Part shown: one piece after another, positions 53,782-64,000 of the stretch
Layout of the letters: each line of letters begins with the position of its first letter
How positions within the stretch are numbered: position 1 is the first letter of the stretch
Origin: Deltaproteobacteria bacterium YD0425bin51
GTDB lineage: Bacteria > Desulfobacterota > Desulfobacteria > Desulfobacterales > YD0425bin51
Length of the DNA stretch: 64,000 nt
Direction: 5' to 3'
NCBI GenBank assembly: GCA_002753225.1
Contig: PDZS01000003.1
Coordinates: 124,001-188,000, forward strand
Program-made: the position numbers and the translations under genes
Notes under the pieces: generated by a model
What the model was told of the DNA's origin: nothing
The model's input: only the letters and a program-made list of their open reading frames with translations
The model's database searches: none

Positions 53782-54875
53782 ATATTTGGAAGATAAAGAT
53801 AAACTGTAGTTCCTTCTTCTGGTTTTGATTCAATATGAATATATCCATCATGTTTTGAAATGATTGAATATACAACTGCGAGCCCAAGACCCATCCCTTT
53901 TTTGTTTCCCCTTTGTTTAGTTGAAAAATAAGGGTCAAAAACTTTTGGAATATCTGATTCTATAATACCTATTCCATGGTCATTTATAATCACTTTTATA
54001 TAATTACCATCCTTAATAGATTGGATAGGTTCTTGATGATTTGTAAAAACATTTATTTTTTTTATGGAGATTAGTATTTTACCTCCCTTGGGCATAGCTT
54101 CTTTACTGTTTTCAAACAAATTATCAAATACTTGTCTGATCTGTCTAATATCAAATTCAAAAATTAAAGGCTCCTCTAATTTATTAATTTCATATTTTAC
54201 ATTAGATCCATCAAGAAGAGCTACTGCAGATTGCTCTATTACCTTTAATATTGAATATTTTTTTTTGTTTGGATTTCCTCCCTGTGACAGAGATATGAAC
54301 TTACTTATTAAGTCCCGTGCCTGAAATAAAGTTTCTATTGCGATTTTTAATGATTCATCTGATAAAGAATGCGGATCTAATTCTTCTTGAACCATTTCCA
54401 TGTGCCCTAGCATAATCATGAGTAAATTGTTAAAATCATGAGCTAGTCCACCAGCAAGTGTTGCTATTGTTTCAAATTTTTTAGCTTTAAGCAGCTCTTC
54501 TTCAATTTGAGTTTTATATATTGCCATTTCTATTGTTGCCTTTAATTCTGCTTCTTGAAATGGCTTGATAAGATATCCTGATGCTTGAGTTTGTCTAGCT
54601 CTTGCAAAAATTTCATCATCTGAAAGAGCTGTCAAATAAATGATTGGTGTTTTAAATTTAGTTCTGATTTGATTAGCAGCCTCAACACCATCTATTTCTC
54701 CACTTAAAGTTATATCCATAAGTATCAAATCAGGTCTGTCTTCTGCCTTTTTTACAGCCAGTTCTCCAGAATTAACTATAGAAGTGATTTCATATCCCAT
54801 ATATTGAAGACTTATTTCAAGCATTTTTGAAATAAGCACATCATCTTCAACTATCATTATTTTTTTTTTGGGCAT
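53778..54875 (-). CDS. receiver-first histidine kinase (REC-HisKA-HATPase)
   Basis: The 365-residue protein has an N-terminal receiver (MIVEDDVLISKML, LILMDITL with the phospho-Asp, GYLIKPF). A kinase core follows with GLAHDFNNLL as H-box, NLFENSKEAMPKGG as N-box, NDHGIGI and GMGLGLAVVYSI. It has no transmembrane or sensor domain, so it probably receives phosphate or signal from another protein, such as the giant kinase of the same operon. It lies 2 bp after the acyl-CoA synthetase gene and overlaps the radical SAM gene by 4 bases. Confidence 0.9.
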   Translation of the reverse strand: MPKKKIMIVEDDVLISKMLEISLQYMGYEITSIVNSGELAVKKAEDRPDLILMDITLSGEIDGVEAANQIRTKFKTPIIYLTALSDDEIFARARQTQASGYLIKPFQEAELKATIEMAIYKTQIEEELLKAKKFETIATLAGGLAHDFNNLLMIMLGHMEMVQEELDPHSLSDESLKIAIETLFQARDLISKFISLSQGGNPNKKKYSILKVIEQSAVALLDGSNVKYEINKLEEPLIFEFDIRQIRQVFDNLFENSKEAMPKGGKILISIKKINVFTNHQEPIQSIKDGNYIKVIINDHGIGIIESDIPKVFDPYFSTKQRGNKKGMGLGLAVVYSIISKHDGYIHIESKPEEGTTVYLYLPNI

Positions 54876-54877
54876 TA

Positions 54878-56701
54878 TTATTGTCTTTCTTTCCTTCGTC
54901 TATCTTTATAAACATCATCAATAATATCTTTATATGCCTCAACAGTGTAATTTCTTTTTATTTTTAAAGTTGGCATAATTCCAGCATCATAATCATAAAG
55001 TTTTTCTGTTAATATGGCAAATCTTTTTATTCTTTCTGGTCTAGCCAATTTTTCATTTATTTTTTCAACCTCTTTTTGAATTAAAATATTAATTTTTGAA
55101 TTTTTCTTTAACTCATCAAACTTTAAAAAACTAATATCCTTTTCCTTGCAATAATTTACAATACTTGGTTGATTTATGATTATTATGCAGCTAATAAAAT
55201 GGCGTCCGTCGCCTATAAGAATAGCATCATCAATATAAGGACTTTCTTTCAATTTATCTTCAATATATATAGCTGGAGAGCTTTTACCACCAGAAGTAAT
55301 AACTATATCTTTTTTTCTGCCAGTTATTTTTAGATATCCACTATCATCAATTTCTCCCAAATCTCCTGAATATAGCCAATTATCTATTATTGTTTTATTT
55401 GTAGCTTCATTATTTTTGAAATAGCCTTTAAATACGCCTTTAGATTTGATAAGTATTTCGTTATCTTTTGCAAGTCTTATTTCCGTTTCTTTGAGAGGTT
55501 TTCCAACAGTTCCAATTTTTTCTTCTCCTGACATAGAGACAGAAGTTACTCCTGTACATTCTGTTTTCACATATGCTTCAATAACCTTTATCCCAATTGC
55601 TCTAAAAAACATAATGATTTTAGGGGATATTGGCGCTCCTCCTGAATATGCTATTTTTAATCTTTCAAATCCCATCCTTTCTTTTAATTTTCTAAAAACA
55701 ATAAAATAGAAAATTTTATAATATAGATCTAAAAAAAAAGGTGCAGTTTTTAAATCGATTAGTTCTAAAGCTCTTTTTTTACCAATTTCAAAAGCATGAT
55801 CAAAAATTTTCCTTTTTAACCAGCTAGCATTCTCCATCCTCATTAAAACTCCACCGCAATATTTTTCCCAAATTCTAGGAGAACCATATCCAATGGTTGG
55901 GGAAACTTCCATCATATTTTCCATAAAAGCACTTGCCTTTTCAGCAAAGTTCACAGTATAGCCTTTATAAATATGTGAATAAACTGTGATTATTCTCTCA
56001 AAAATATGGGCAAGGGGCATAAAAGAAAGCGTTTCATCTTTTAGATCAATACGATTTTCATCGCATAAGCTTTGCACCGCCCACATTATATTTCCATGAG
56101 TAATCATACTGGCGTTTGGTAAACCGGTTGAAGTATTTAGATATATTAAAACTGATAAGTCATCAGTTTTAATATTTTTTGTCCTATATTCAAGTTGATG
56201 GGGGCTCGTCTTTAAATATTCCTTACCAATATTTAATAGATCATCATAAGTAATAACTATTGGATTTGAAAAGTGTCTAAGCCCTTTTGTATCCCAGACT
56301 ATTACTTTTTTTAAAAGCGGAGTTTTGTCTTTAAAAGAAAGCCAGTTATCTAAATATTTTATGTCTTCTAGGAATAGAAATTTTGATTCTGAATGGTTTA
56401 AAATGTATTCAATTTGATAAGATGAGCTGGTTGGATAAATTCCAACGGATACTCCTCCTGCGTATTGAACACCCATATCGCACATAACCCATTTGGAACA
56501 ATTTTTTCCAATGATAGAGACTTTGTCTTGTTCGTTCATTCCTATTGAAATTAATGCTGCAGCAATGAACCTTACTCCCTCATAATATTCATTCCATGAT
56601 ATATCTTTCCATACCCCATATTTTTTTTCCCTAAAAGCTTGTCTTGTCCCGTATTTTGAGACAGTATCTTTAAAAATATGAGGAATAGTATTTTTATCCA
56701 C
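54878..56701 (-). CDS. long-chain acyl-CoA synthetase-like AMP-binding protein with altered A3 loop
   Basis: The 607-residue protein aligns over its length with long-chain fatty-acid-CoA ligases: WKDISWNEYYEGVRFIAAAL, SIIGKNCSKWVMCDMG, YSGGAPISPKI, YSGDLGEID, GRKKDIVITSGGKSSP and the C-terminal PTLKIKR Lys. The phosphate-binding loop A3, normally like YTSGTTGxPKG, reads YLNTSTGLPNA (residues 187-197), losing the first Ser-Gly and the Lys-Gly end. It may have low or changed activity, or may bind an acyl-adenylate as a sensor. It lies in an operon with two-component and chemotaxis genes, unusual for a fatty-acid ligase. Confidence 0.85.
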   Translation of the reverse strand: MDKNTIPHIFKDTVSKYGTRQAFREKKYGVWKDISWNEYYEGVRFIAAALISIGMNEQDKVSIIGKNCSKWVMCDMGVQYAGGVSVGIYPTSSSYQIEYILNHSESKFLFLEDIKYLDNWLSFKDKTPLLKKVIVWDTKGLRHFSNPIVITYDDLLNIGKEYLKTSPHQLEYRTKNIKTDDLSVLIYLNTSTGLPNASMITHGNIMWAVQSLCDENRIDLKDETLSFMPLAHIFERIITVYSHIYKGYTVNFAEKASAFMENMMEVSPTIGYGSPRIWEKYCGGVLMRMENASWLKRKIFDHAFEIGKKRALELIDLKTAPFFLDLYYKIFYFIVFRKLKERMGFERLKIAYSGGAPISPKIIMFFRAIGIKVIEAYVKTECTGVTSVSMSGEEKIGTVGKPLKETEIRLAKDNEILIKSKGVFKGYFKNNEATNKTIIDNWLYSGDLGEIDDSGYLKITGRKKDIVITSGGKSSPAIYIEDKLKESPYIDDAILIGDGRHFISCIIIINQPSIVNYCKEKDISFLKFDELKKNSKINILIQKEVEKINEKLARPERIKRFAILTEKLYDYDAGIMPTLKIKRNYTVEAYKDIIDDVYKDRRRKERQ

Positions 56702-56715
56702 GTTAAAGAGGCCTC

Positions 56716-58941
56716 CTAAACTTTGAATTTGTAAACCATATTTTTTAGAGTTTCAGATAATACAGATAGAGTCTCAGCATTATTTTGAAGCATAGAACTG
56801 CTATCTGCTAACTCTCCTGCAGTATGATTCACATTTGATATATCTTCTGCTATTTTATTGGATGTTTCAGAATTGTGAGAAACTGTTTCATCAACTTTAG
56901 AAATTCCCTCTGATACCCTATTTACATTGTTTGCAATTTCTTTTGCAGCAATTGACTGCTGTTCAACTGCGGCTGCAATAGAGCTGACTATTTCATGGAC
57001 ATCATTTATTGTGGTTGAAATTTTTTCAATCTCAGAAACAGTATTTGCAGTAGAAGTCTGTATTCCCAAAATTTTTTGCTTGATCTCAAGAGTAGCTTTT
57101 GAAGTCTGACGTGAAAGTTCTTTAATCTCGTTTGCAACAACAGCAAATCCTTTTCCTGCCTCTCCTGCTCTTGCAGATTCAATTGTTGCATTTAAAGCAA
57201 GCAAATTAGTCTGCTCAGAAATATCCGTTATTGTTTCTGTGAATTTATTAACTTCCTGGGCTGCCATTCCAAGTTCATAAATTCTCTCTGAAGCTTTTTT
57301 AGCTTGTGTTACAGCACCGCTTGTTATATGACTTGCTTTTTCAGCATTTCTTGCTATTTCCTTGATTGTAGAAGTCATCTCTTCTGCAGAAGCAGCAATT
57401 ATAGAAGTATTTTGAGAAGCTTCACTAATAATATTTGCAGCTTCACCCATATCTTTATCCATATCTTTTGCTGCATCAGCTACAAAATTCGATTTAGAAA
57501 ACATTTTATCTGCACTTCCAGATAACTTTTCTGAAAGATTCTTTAATTCTACAGAAGAATTAGATAATGTATTTGAATTGTTTGCAATATCCTTTATCAT
57601 TTTTTGCAAATAACTGATAAAATTATTAAAATGCGAAGCGAGTGTCTGAACTTCTGAACTTCCTGAAACATCAAGGCGCTCTGTCAAATCCCCTTTTCCT
57701 TCAGAAATATTTTTACTCATAACTTGAATTTCTTTGGCTTGCATTTCAATTGCGGCAAATGTCCTCGAAGAACGCAGAGATATCATAACACCTTGAGAAA
57801 ATAGGAATATAATAAATCCAAGAGAAGCCAAATCTCTTGTTTGGATTAAACCTGTATGTCTCAGGATATCATTTAATATTGTTAAAAAAAATAATAAGAA
57901 ACCAATTAAAAAAATTATTGCTCCTTCCTGTTTATGATTTAAAGCTAAAAACAAAACATAAATTAGATAAGAGCATCCAATCAAAGTCATTAGCTGTATT
58001 AATTCCAATGTATATGAATAGATTGTTGCAGGTAAGAGTATAACAATAATAGATAAGAATAATGCCCCTATATTGAAAATTTTTAAAAACGACTTTGAGA
58101 TTTCTTTAGAGAAAATCAAAGAAATAAATTGAAAAAATACAGGGAGCCCTAAATAATAAGAGAGATATTCAAGTTTATGAACTATTTCCCAGGATATTTC
58201 TGGAAATAACTGATAAATATATCTTTCTCCAAAAGCAATTGTTCTTATGGCGATAAGGAAGCAAAATAGGCTAAAATAGAGCAGAGATCTATCTTTAACC
58301 CTCAGAACAAACAATACCAGATGATATAGACCTATCATTAAAATACACCCGAACAAAAACAACTCAAAAGAAACCTTTTTTTCTCTTATGTTCCTTATGT
58401 CTTCTTCAAGTCCCAAAAATATAGCCTGCCAAGGTCCACCGCTTTTTTCCTGAAAATTAGATATATGAATAATAATTTCAGTTTCTACACCTTGAGATAT
58501 GAAATCTAATACTTGTGAACGATTGCATGGAGATGTCTTTTCTTTATCTTCTCCAACTAATCCAATATTTCCAATTAGTTTGCCATTTATATATACAAAT
58601 GAAGCGTTTCTTATGTCTGGAATCTCTAATGCCATACGTATATTAGGTTTTGTATTAATAACTTTAAGCCTATAAGTTGCATATCCAATTCCAGAAATTT
58701 TTTCATCTCCTATCTCATAACCATTCCATTCAGAAGGTACTTTGATAAATTTGGGGTCTTTTGGCGCAATCTCAAATTTTTTCCAATAAAACTCCCATTC
58801 TCCAGAAAGAGCTATTGGACCATCTTTTTTTAAATCCCAGTCCTTTAAATCTATAACACCATTTTTTGCAGATAGAGCGTATAAATTAGTATATAATAGT
58901 ATCAGTAATGTAGTTGATATAAAAAAACTCTTTAATCTCAT
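56716..58941 (-). CDS. methyl-accepting chemotaxis protein with 7TMR-DISM sensor
   Basis: The protein has 741 residues. A signal peptide and an extracellular jelly-roll domain ([34 protein letters not shown]) are followed by seven membrane helices (about residues 190-400). Next come a HAMP-like segment ([16 protein letters not shown]) and a cytoplasmic MCP signalling region with the hairpin tip [18 protein letters not shown] near residue 608. The extracellular family often binds carbohydrate-like or other small ligands. A 7TMR-DISM sensor on an MCP is less common than on kinases or cyclases. The start overlaps the giant kinase gene by ATGA. Confidence 0.9.
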   Translation of the reverse strand: MRLKSFFISTTLLILLYTNLYALSAKNGVIDLKDWDLKKDGPIALSGEWEFYWKKFEIAPKDPKFIKVPSEWNGYEIGDEKISGIGYATYRLKVINTKPNIRMALEIPDIRNASFVYINGKLIGNIGLVGEDKEKTSPCNRSQVLDFISQGVETEIIIHISNFQEKSGGPWQAIFLGLEEDIRNIREKKVSFELFLFGCILMIGLYHLVLFVLRVKDRSLLYFSLFCFLIAIRTIAFGERYIYQLFPEISWEIVHKLEYLSYYLGLPVFFQFISLIFSKEISKSFLKIFNIGALFLSIIVILLPATIYSYTLELIQLMTLIGCSYLIYVLFLALNHKQEGAIIFLIGFLLFFLTILNDILRHTGLIQTRDLASLGFIIFLFSQGVMISLRSSRTFAAIEMQAKEIQVMSKNISEGKGDLTERLDVSGSSEVQTLASHFNNFISYLQKMIKDIANNSNTLSNSSVELKNLSEKLSGSADKMFSKSNFVADAAKDMDKDMGEAANIISEASQNTSIIAASAEEMTSTIKEIARNAEKASHITSGAVTQAKKASERIYELGMAAQEVNKFTETITDISEQTNLLALNATIESARAGEAGKGFAVVANEIKELSRQTSKATLEIKQKILGIQTSTANTVSEIEKISTTINDVHEIVSSIAAAVEQQSIAAKEIANNVNRVSEGISKVDETVSHNSETSNKIAEDISNVNHTAGELADSSSMLQNNAETLSVLSETLKNMVYKFKV

Positions 58942-61900
58942 GATGTGAATCTTCCTATTACTTCAAACATTTGCTTTGGTTGTATGGGTTTTACAATATA
59001 ATCATCCATTCCAGCAGCCAAACATTCTTCTTTATCTCCTTTCATAGCACGGGCAGTCATTGCAATGATAGGAATTTTATGGTTTAATACATTGGATTTA
59101 GGATCACGAATAACTTTTGTTGCTTCAAAGCCGTCCATCTCTGGCATTTGAACATCCATTAAAACTATATCATAATTTTTAGATTCAAGTGCTTTAATTG
59201 CTTCCTTTCCATTTGCTGCAACATCAGCTTTTAGTCCATTTTTTTCTAAATAACGCAAAGCAAGTTTTTGATTTACAACATTATCTTCAGCTAAAAGTAT
59301 CCGCATATTAGTTTTTAAAACTACTTCAGACTGAACAATAGGTTTCTTTACTTCAGGCTGAGCTAAAAATGCTTTTGCACCTGCAACCTGTGAAAGTGTT
59401 TCTATAAGTTGTTTGAGTTTAATAGGTCTTTTGAGTATTTTAATTTGACCTGATTCTTTAAATCTGTTTATATCCTGGCCCTTCATACTGCGAGGAACAA
59501 GCATAATTATTGGTTTATCCTTAAACTTATCTATAGTATAAGTAATATTTTTGTAATCTATAATTACTGTGTCAAAAGGCTCACCTATTTTAAGATCAAG
59601 TAGATTTAAATAATTTAATAAATTTTGATTTACTAATAGATCTTCTACTTTTACACAAATCTTCTTATTTTTAAGTTCTTCTGAAAGAGATAGATCTTTT
59701 TGTTCAGCTTGTTTTTCAAATAATACTGTAAACCAAAATGTTGAGCCTTTCCCTTCTTCACTTTCAATTCCAACTTCACCTCCCATAAGTTCTGAAAGGC
59801 GTTTCGAGATTGCAAGTCCCAATCCTGTACCTCCATATTTACGGGTTGTTGAAGCATCTACCTGTGAGAAAGACTTAAACAAACGGTTCTGTCTGTCTTT
59901 AGGTATTCCAATCCCTGTATCTTTTACATTAAACCGAAGTTTTACATTTGTTTTTGTTTCATCTTCAATGGTTACATAAATTGATACTCCCCCCTTTTCC
60001 GTAAACTTTATGCCATTGCCTGAAAGATTTAAAAGTATCTGGCGGAGCCGTCCCGGATCTCCTTTCAGATTTGTTGGGACATTCTTTTCTATAAATGAAA
60101 CAAACTCAATTTTCTTTTCATCGCATTTTATAGCCATCATATCTGTTACATCTTCAATTGTATTTCTTATATTAAAATCTATTTTTTCAAATTCTAATTT
60201 CCCTGCTTCAATCTTTGAGAAATCAAGAATATCATTTATGATGGTTAAAAGAGATTCAGAGCTGTATTGAATGGTTTCAGCATATTCTCGCTGTTCTATG
60301 CTAAGCTCTGTATCGAGTAAAAGATTGCTCATGCCAATTATGCCATTCATTGGAGTTCTGATTTCATGGCTCATATTAGCCAAAAATTCGCTTTTTGATT
60401 TGCTGGCTGCTTCTGCTGTGTCCTTTGCTATTTGAAGCTCAAAAGCACGTTTTTTTTCTGTAATATCTTCAACAACTCCCTCTAAACAAACAATATGGTT
60501 ATTTTCATCTCTTACGTCATGAGCTGTAATTGAAATATCAATGATTTTACCATCTTTGCTTTTAATCTTAGTTTCAAAGTCATTTACAAAACCATGTTTT
60601 TTAATTAAGTCAAAAAATAATAATATTTTATCTTGCTCAAGAGCAAATCTTGCAATATTATTTACATTTTTAAGTAGTTCTTCTGGGCTGTTAAAGCCAA
60701 AAATTCTTGCATATGCTTTGTTTGCAGTAATTACTCTGCCATCAACAGCCACCTGAAATATCCCTTCTGTTGCATTTTCAAATATACCGCGATATTTTTT
60801 TTCTGATATCTGTATTTGCGAATATAGTTTTGCATTTTCAATTGAAATAGCAGCTTGGGCTGCAATAAATCCTATTATTTCCGCATGATTTTGGGTAAAA
60901 GCGCCTTCAGCTTTATTATTTTCTAAATAGAGAACTCCAGTTATTGTCCCCTGATACATAACAGGTATACAAAGGACTGACCTTATTTTATGCTTTTCAA
61001 TATATTCATCCTGCATAAAAATACTTTTACGGGAAGCATCAGCTATAATCAGCTTTTCTCCCGTTCTTATAACGTAACTTATAATGTTTTTTGGCAGATT
61101 TGAATATGAAGTTAGTGGTATAGAAGCAATTTCAGCATCATCTTTATCTAAAGAAAGATGAGCTTCTATAAAAAACTGGTCTTGATCTTTTAAAATCAAA
61201 AATCCTTTTTCTGCTCCAGCGTTTTCTATAACAACATATATCAATTTTTTAAGTAAATCTTTAAATACCATTTCACCAGATAAAGCTTGAGCAGCCTTAA
61301 CAAATGTACCGATATCTAGAAACCCTGTTCCGCTACCACCAGAAGATGTATGGGTTACAGAAATTGATCTTGTTGTAGTTAAGGTCATTTCCTTTGAATA
61401 TTTTATTAAAACTTTTGAGTACTTCTTTTCGATCAGCTTTACTTTTTCATTTGCTCCCCATAATCTATATTGATTTAATGCTTTTGTTACATATAGATGC
61501 CCGATATCACTTTTTCCCATAGAAATCCAGTATTTTGCCAGTAAGTCATTTGTCAAAGCTTCCTCTTGTTGAAATTCGCTTTCCTGGGATAGCTTGATCG
61601 CCTCCTCATAACATTCCTCTGCTTTTTCTCTTTTTCCCAAAACTCTAAAACGTTCTGCTTCAACTATATAATATTTGTTAAGATAATTCATTGAACCATG
61701 TTTTGTCCATTTTTTCATCTTTTTCTGATTCTTTGCAACTCTCATTAAAGCTTGTTTTTTCCCTATTTCTGTTAAATTATCATATAAAGCAAGGCGAATT
61801 AATGATTCATAAAAATGAAACATTGGAACATAAACTGTTGCTTTAATATGATGAAGATAACTTCTGGCACTTTCAATAGGTTTAATTGCTTCAGAATAAT

Positions 61901-64000
61901 CCTCAAGAATATAACAAAGGATCCCTTTAAAAAGATACATACGGAATAGAGAGTAATAATCCTCTGCTTCAAGATAAAAGGATAATGCATCTTCCTCGTT
62001 GTAACTTTCGCCAATTAGTTTTTTCGGATTTTCAGCTTTTCCCATCAAATTCATAGCAAGTTGGTCAAATATTAAGACTGTATATAAGCTTCTTTTTGTT
62101 TTTAATTGTTTAAGAACATCTATATATGGAGTTAACTCTTGATTAAACCAAGAGAGTTCTCTACCCATAAAAAATAAATATGATGCATAAACACCAATAG
62201 CATGGCCAACGTATTCTATATCTCCAATTTGCAGACCAAGGTGGTAAGCCTCCATAAGAGAAGATAGCGTTTCTTTAAAATGTTCTTTCCAGTGTCTAAT
62301 AGTGAAATTAAAAACAACTATAATCTTATTTTTCATTATGTTATAATTAAAACGATTTATAAGTTCTAATGAAGCTTTAGCAAACTTATATCCTGTATTG
62401 ATATCACCTCTGTCACATGAAACTATTGCACAACCTATATAAGCGTATGGAGTTACTACAGAACTGCCATATTTTATAGACTGATAAGTTATTTCTGCCA
62501 CCATTAGTTCAAAAAGTTTAAAATTAAAAAAGTATGCAGATGTTGCAATAGCTGCAAAAAGACGATTTATTGCAAGTTTAGCTGGATTTGTCATTACTGA
62601 TGAAAGGATTAAATTAGAAATATTACCAGTTATTGCCGGCATTATTTTTTTTGTAGCTATAAATATATCAAATTTATTGGGATATTCATTGAAATGCATA
62701 TCAAATAATTTTAAAACCTCAAGGCCTAGTTTGACAACCTCTATAGATTTTACCTGTGATATAAGTGATCGCATTTTAATCTCATATGCTCTTAATTTAT
62801 CTTTAATTTCTTCTGCATTATCAAATATATTTTTGATTAAAAGTTCCATTTTTTCAAAATCTCCGCAAAGATAAGCAGATTCTGCAGTTTCTATGCAGAG
62901 TTCAAGGGCTAAACTATACTGTGTTTTAAATGGTTCTTTTTCTAAAATTTCCATCCCCATCTTAAAATAATTATATGCAGGTTCAAAAGCAGCAGAGCGT
63001 TTAGCTTTTTTCCCAGCCAGTAGATTTAAATAGCTAAGACCGTTTCTATCTCCTTTTAAAACTATTAAATCTTTTGAAATATTCAAGTGGTTTACAATAT
63101 CAAATATTTTCTCTTCAATTAGATCTTCTGAATTACTCTCTTTAATTTCGCAATTCTTTAATATGAACTTTCCAACTTTTAAATGAGTTCTCTTTTTTTC
63201 TTCTTCTGTCATCATTGAATATGCAGCCTGCTGCACACGATCATGAAGGAAGCCATATCTAACTACTAAATCTGTGTCTGACTCAGAAACATATTTGTAA
63301 GCATCATCTAAAGGAAGGATTAACCCTTCATTCATGGGTTCCCATAAAATATCTGATATTTCTTTATGTCGCTTTTCCAGGACAATTGAGAGAAGATTTA
63401 AATCAAATTTATTCCCTATACATGAAGCAAGTTTAAGTATTTCCTGACCTTTGGTTGATAATTTTTGTATTTTACCTACCATTAGATCAACTACATTGTC
63501 TGTAAATTTTTGCTCTTTTATTCTTTTATAATCCCACTCCCATTTTCCTTTGGATTCATTGAATTCTATAAGTTTTTCTTCGTAAAGGGCATGTAAAAAC
63601 TGATTTAAAAAGAAAGGATTCCCCTGAGTTTTTTGATAGCATGTTTCTGTAAGCAATTCAGATAAATTGGGGTCACATTTTAATGTGTCGCATAGCAACT
63701 CTTTGATATCATTATTCTTAATATTTTTAAGGAATATGGTATTAACAATTGCACCTGATTTTAGTAGCTCTGAAATTAGAGACATAAGAGGATGTGCTGC
63801 ATCAACCTCATTATCTCTATATGCTCCAATCATAAATATATATAATCGTTCAGGACTAGTCATAAGAAGATCTATCATTTTAAGGGATGGCAAATCTGCC
63901 CATTGCAAATCATCAAAAAATATGATCAGTGGATGCTCTTCTTGAGCAAATGCTTTTACAAAACGCTGAAAGATAAGATTAAATCGGTTTTGAGCCTCAG
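58938..64000 (-). CDS. giant AAA/TPR-GAF-PAS hybrid histidine kinase (5' end outside window)
   Basis: 1686 residues are visible; the frame stays open to the right edge. It enters inside an AAA ATPase domain with [14 protein letters not shown] and the Walker [13 protein letters not shown] long helical, TPR-like region runs to about residue 880. A GAF domain (about 905-1055), a PAS domain (about 1065-1190), a kinase core ([11 protein letters not shown] near residue 1208, [13 protein letters not shown]), a degenerate receiver-like domain (about 1420-1530) and an intact receiver ([23 protein letters not shown]) follow. Relatives start with a Ser/Thr protein kinase domain; here that part is outside. 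It is cytoplasmic and is the first visible gene of the operon ending at 52183. Confidence 0.9.
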   Translation of the reverse strand, partial: EAQNRFNLIFQRFVKAFAQEEHPLIIFFDDLQWADLPSLKMIDLLMTSPERLYIFMIGAYRDNEVDAAHPLMSLISELLKSGAIVNTIFLKNIKNNDIKELLCDTLKCDPNLSELLTETCYQKTQGNPFFLNQFLHALYEEKLIEFNESKGKWEWDYKRIKEQKFTDNVVDLMVGKIQKLSTKGQEILKLASCIGNKFDLNLLSIVLEKRHKEISDILWEPMNEGLILPLDDAYKYVSESDTDLVVRYGFLHDRVQQAAYSMMTEEEKKRTHLKVGKFILKNCEIKESNSEDLIEEKIFDIVNHLNISKDLIVLKGDRNGLSYLNLLAGKKAKRSAAFEPAYNYFKMGMEILEKEPFKTQYSLALELCIETAESAYLCGDFEKMELLIKNIFDNAEEIKDKLRAYEIKMRSLISQVKSIEVVKLGLEVLKLFDMHFNEYPNKFDIFIATKKIMPAITGNISNLILSSVMTNPAKLAINRLFAAIATSAYFFNFKLFELMVAEITYQSIKYGSSVVTPYAYIGCAIVSCDRGDINTGYKFAKASLELINRFNYNIMKNKIIVVFNFTIRHWKEHFKETLSSLMEAYHLGLQIGDIEYVGHAIGVYASYLFFMGRELSWFNQELTPYIDVLKQLKTKRSLYTVLIFDQLAMNLMGKAENPKKLIGESYNEEDALSFYLEAEDYYSLFRMYLFKGILCYILEDYSEAIKPIESARSYLHHIKATVYVPMFHFYESLIRLALYDNLTEIGKKQALMRVAKNQKKMKKWTKHGSMNYLNKYYIVEAERFRVLGKREKAEECYEEAIKLSQESEFQQEEALTNDLLAKYWISMGKSDIGHLYVTKALNQYRLWGANEKVKLIEKKYSKVLIKYSKEMTLTTTRSISVTHTSSGGSGTGFLDIGTFVKAAQALSGEMVFKDLLKKLIYVVIENAGAEKGFLILKDQDQFFIEAHLSLDKDDAEIASIPLTSYSNLPKNIISYVIRTGEKLIIADASRKSIFMQDEYIEKHKIRSVLCIPVMYQGTITGVLYLENNKAEGAFTQNHAEIIGFIAAQAAISIENAKLYSQIQISEKKYRGIFENATEGIFQVAVDGRVITANKAYARIFGFNSPEELLKNVNNIARFALEQDKILLFFDLIKKHGFVNDFETKIKSKDGKIIDISITAHDVRDENNHIVCLEGVVEDITEKKRAFELQIAKDTAEAASKSKSEFLANMSHEIRTPMNGIIGMSNLLLDTELSIEQREYAETIQYSSESLLTIINDILDFSKIEAGKLEFEKIDFNIRNTIEDVTDMMAIKCDEKKIEFVSFIEKNVPTNLKGDPGRLRQILLNLSGNGIKFTEKGGVSIYVTIEDETKTNVKLRFNVKDTGIGIPKDRQNRLFKSFSQVDASTTRKYGGTGLGLAISKRLSELMGGEVGIESEEGKGSTFWFTVLFEKQAEQKDLSLSEELKNKKICVKVEDLLVNQNLLNYLNLLDLKIGEPFDTVIIDYKNITYTIDKFKDKPIIMLVPRSMKGQDINRFKESGQIKILKRPIKLKQLIETLSQVAGAKAFLAQPEVKKPIVQSEVVLKTNMRILLAEDNVVNQKLALRYLEKNGLKADVAANGKEAIKALESKNYDIVLMDVQMPEMDGFEATKVIRDPKSNVLNHKIPIIAMTARAMKGDKEECLAAGMDDYIVKPIQPKQMFEVIGRFTS

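Noticed and set aside
1..64000. tRNA, rRNA, CRISPR arrays, riboswitches, transposases
   Set aside because: None was recognised on reading both strands; I cannot exclude a weakly conserved small RNA without a covariance search.

Overview
The window is a gene-dense stretch of AT-rich bacterial chromosome with no rRNA, tRNA, CRISPR array or phage. The gene set includes two MoeA copies, archease with RtcB, a PurD-PurE fusion, very large hybrid histidine kinases, 7TMR-DISM receptors, a B12-type radical SAM enzyme and acyl-CoA synthetase. It suggests an anaerobic, signalling-rich member of the Desulfobacterota (deltaproteobacteria), probably Desulfobacterales-like with unusually low G+C. That placement is inferred from gene content and style, not from a marker gene.

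Layout. 1-2166 (minus) is the 5' part of a 7TMR-DISM histidine-kinase-like protein whose kinase core is degenerate. 2260-7018 (plus) holds a sugar-nucleotide epimerase, a small haem-binding protein and an MscK-size mechanosensitive channel, which runs tail-to-tail into a miaB/bifunctional-nuclease operon (minus). After a palindromic repeat, 9104-25309 is a long plus-strand run: a fused DUF2339-DUF3999 envelope protein, a PIN toxin-antitoxin pair, two MoeA genes, archease and RtcB, UppP, phosphomannomutase, two D-Ala-D-Ala-ligase-like ATP-grasp enzymes, EngB, Era and a third ATP-grasp enzyme. 25299-29108 (minus) is amidase, TPR protein, PfkB kinase and protein phosphatase.

29142-31545 is an accessory patch. 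It carries the wreck of a type I restriction island (an internally deleted hsdM and a truncated DUF1016 gene) around an intact Fic enzyme. Next come an attC-like hairpin and a mazEF pair placed like an integron cassette. A perfect 26-bp palindrome sits inside the following zinc-ribbon gene, and a diverged second copy supplies the stop codon of a Sua5/YrdC gene 13 kb away. RecN and a 1424-residue hybrid kinase follow, then a secreted lipase. 40026-45132 (plus) holds an AbiEii pair and a housekeeping operon (DUF1992, SHOCT protein, Ddl, PurD-PurE, Sua5/YrdC).

45182 to the right edge is all minus strand and is the least familiar part. One three-gene unit, with its own good promoter, encodes a 1022-residue lipoprotein, a GAF plus alpha/beta-hydrolase protein and an orphan 354-residue protein. 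Upstream of it is a tightly overlapped operon: a giant AAA/TPR/GAF/PAS hybrid kinase, a 7TMR-DISM chemoreceptor, a long-chain acyl-CoA synthetase with an altered phosphate-binding loop, a receiver-first histidine kinase and a cobalamin-type radical SAM protein. Together these look like sensing and signalling linked to lipid or acyl chemistry. The three-gene hydrolase unit and this operon are the best candidates for an undescribed system.
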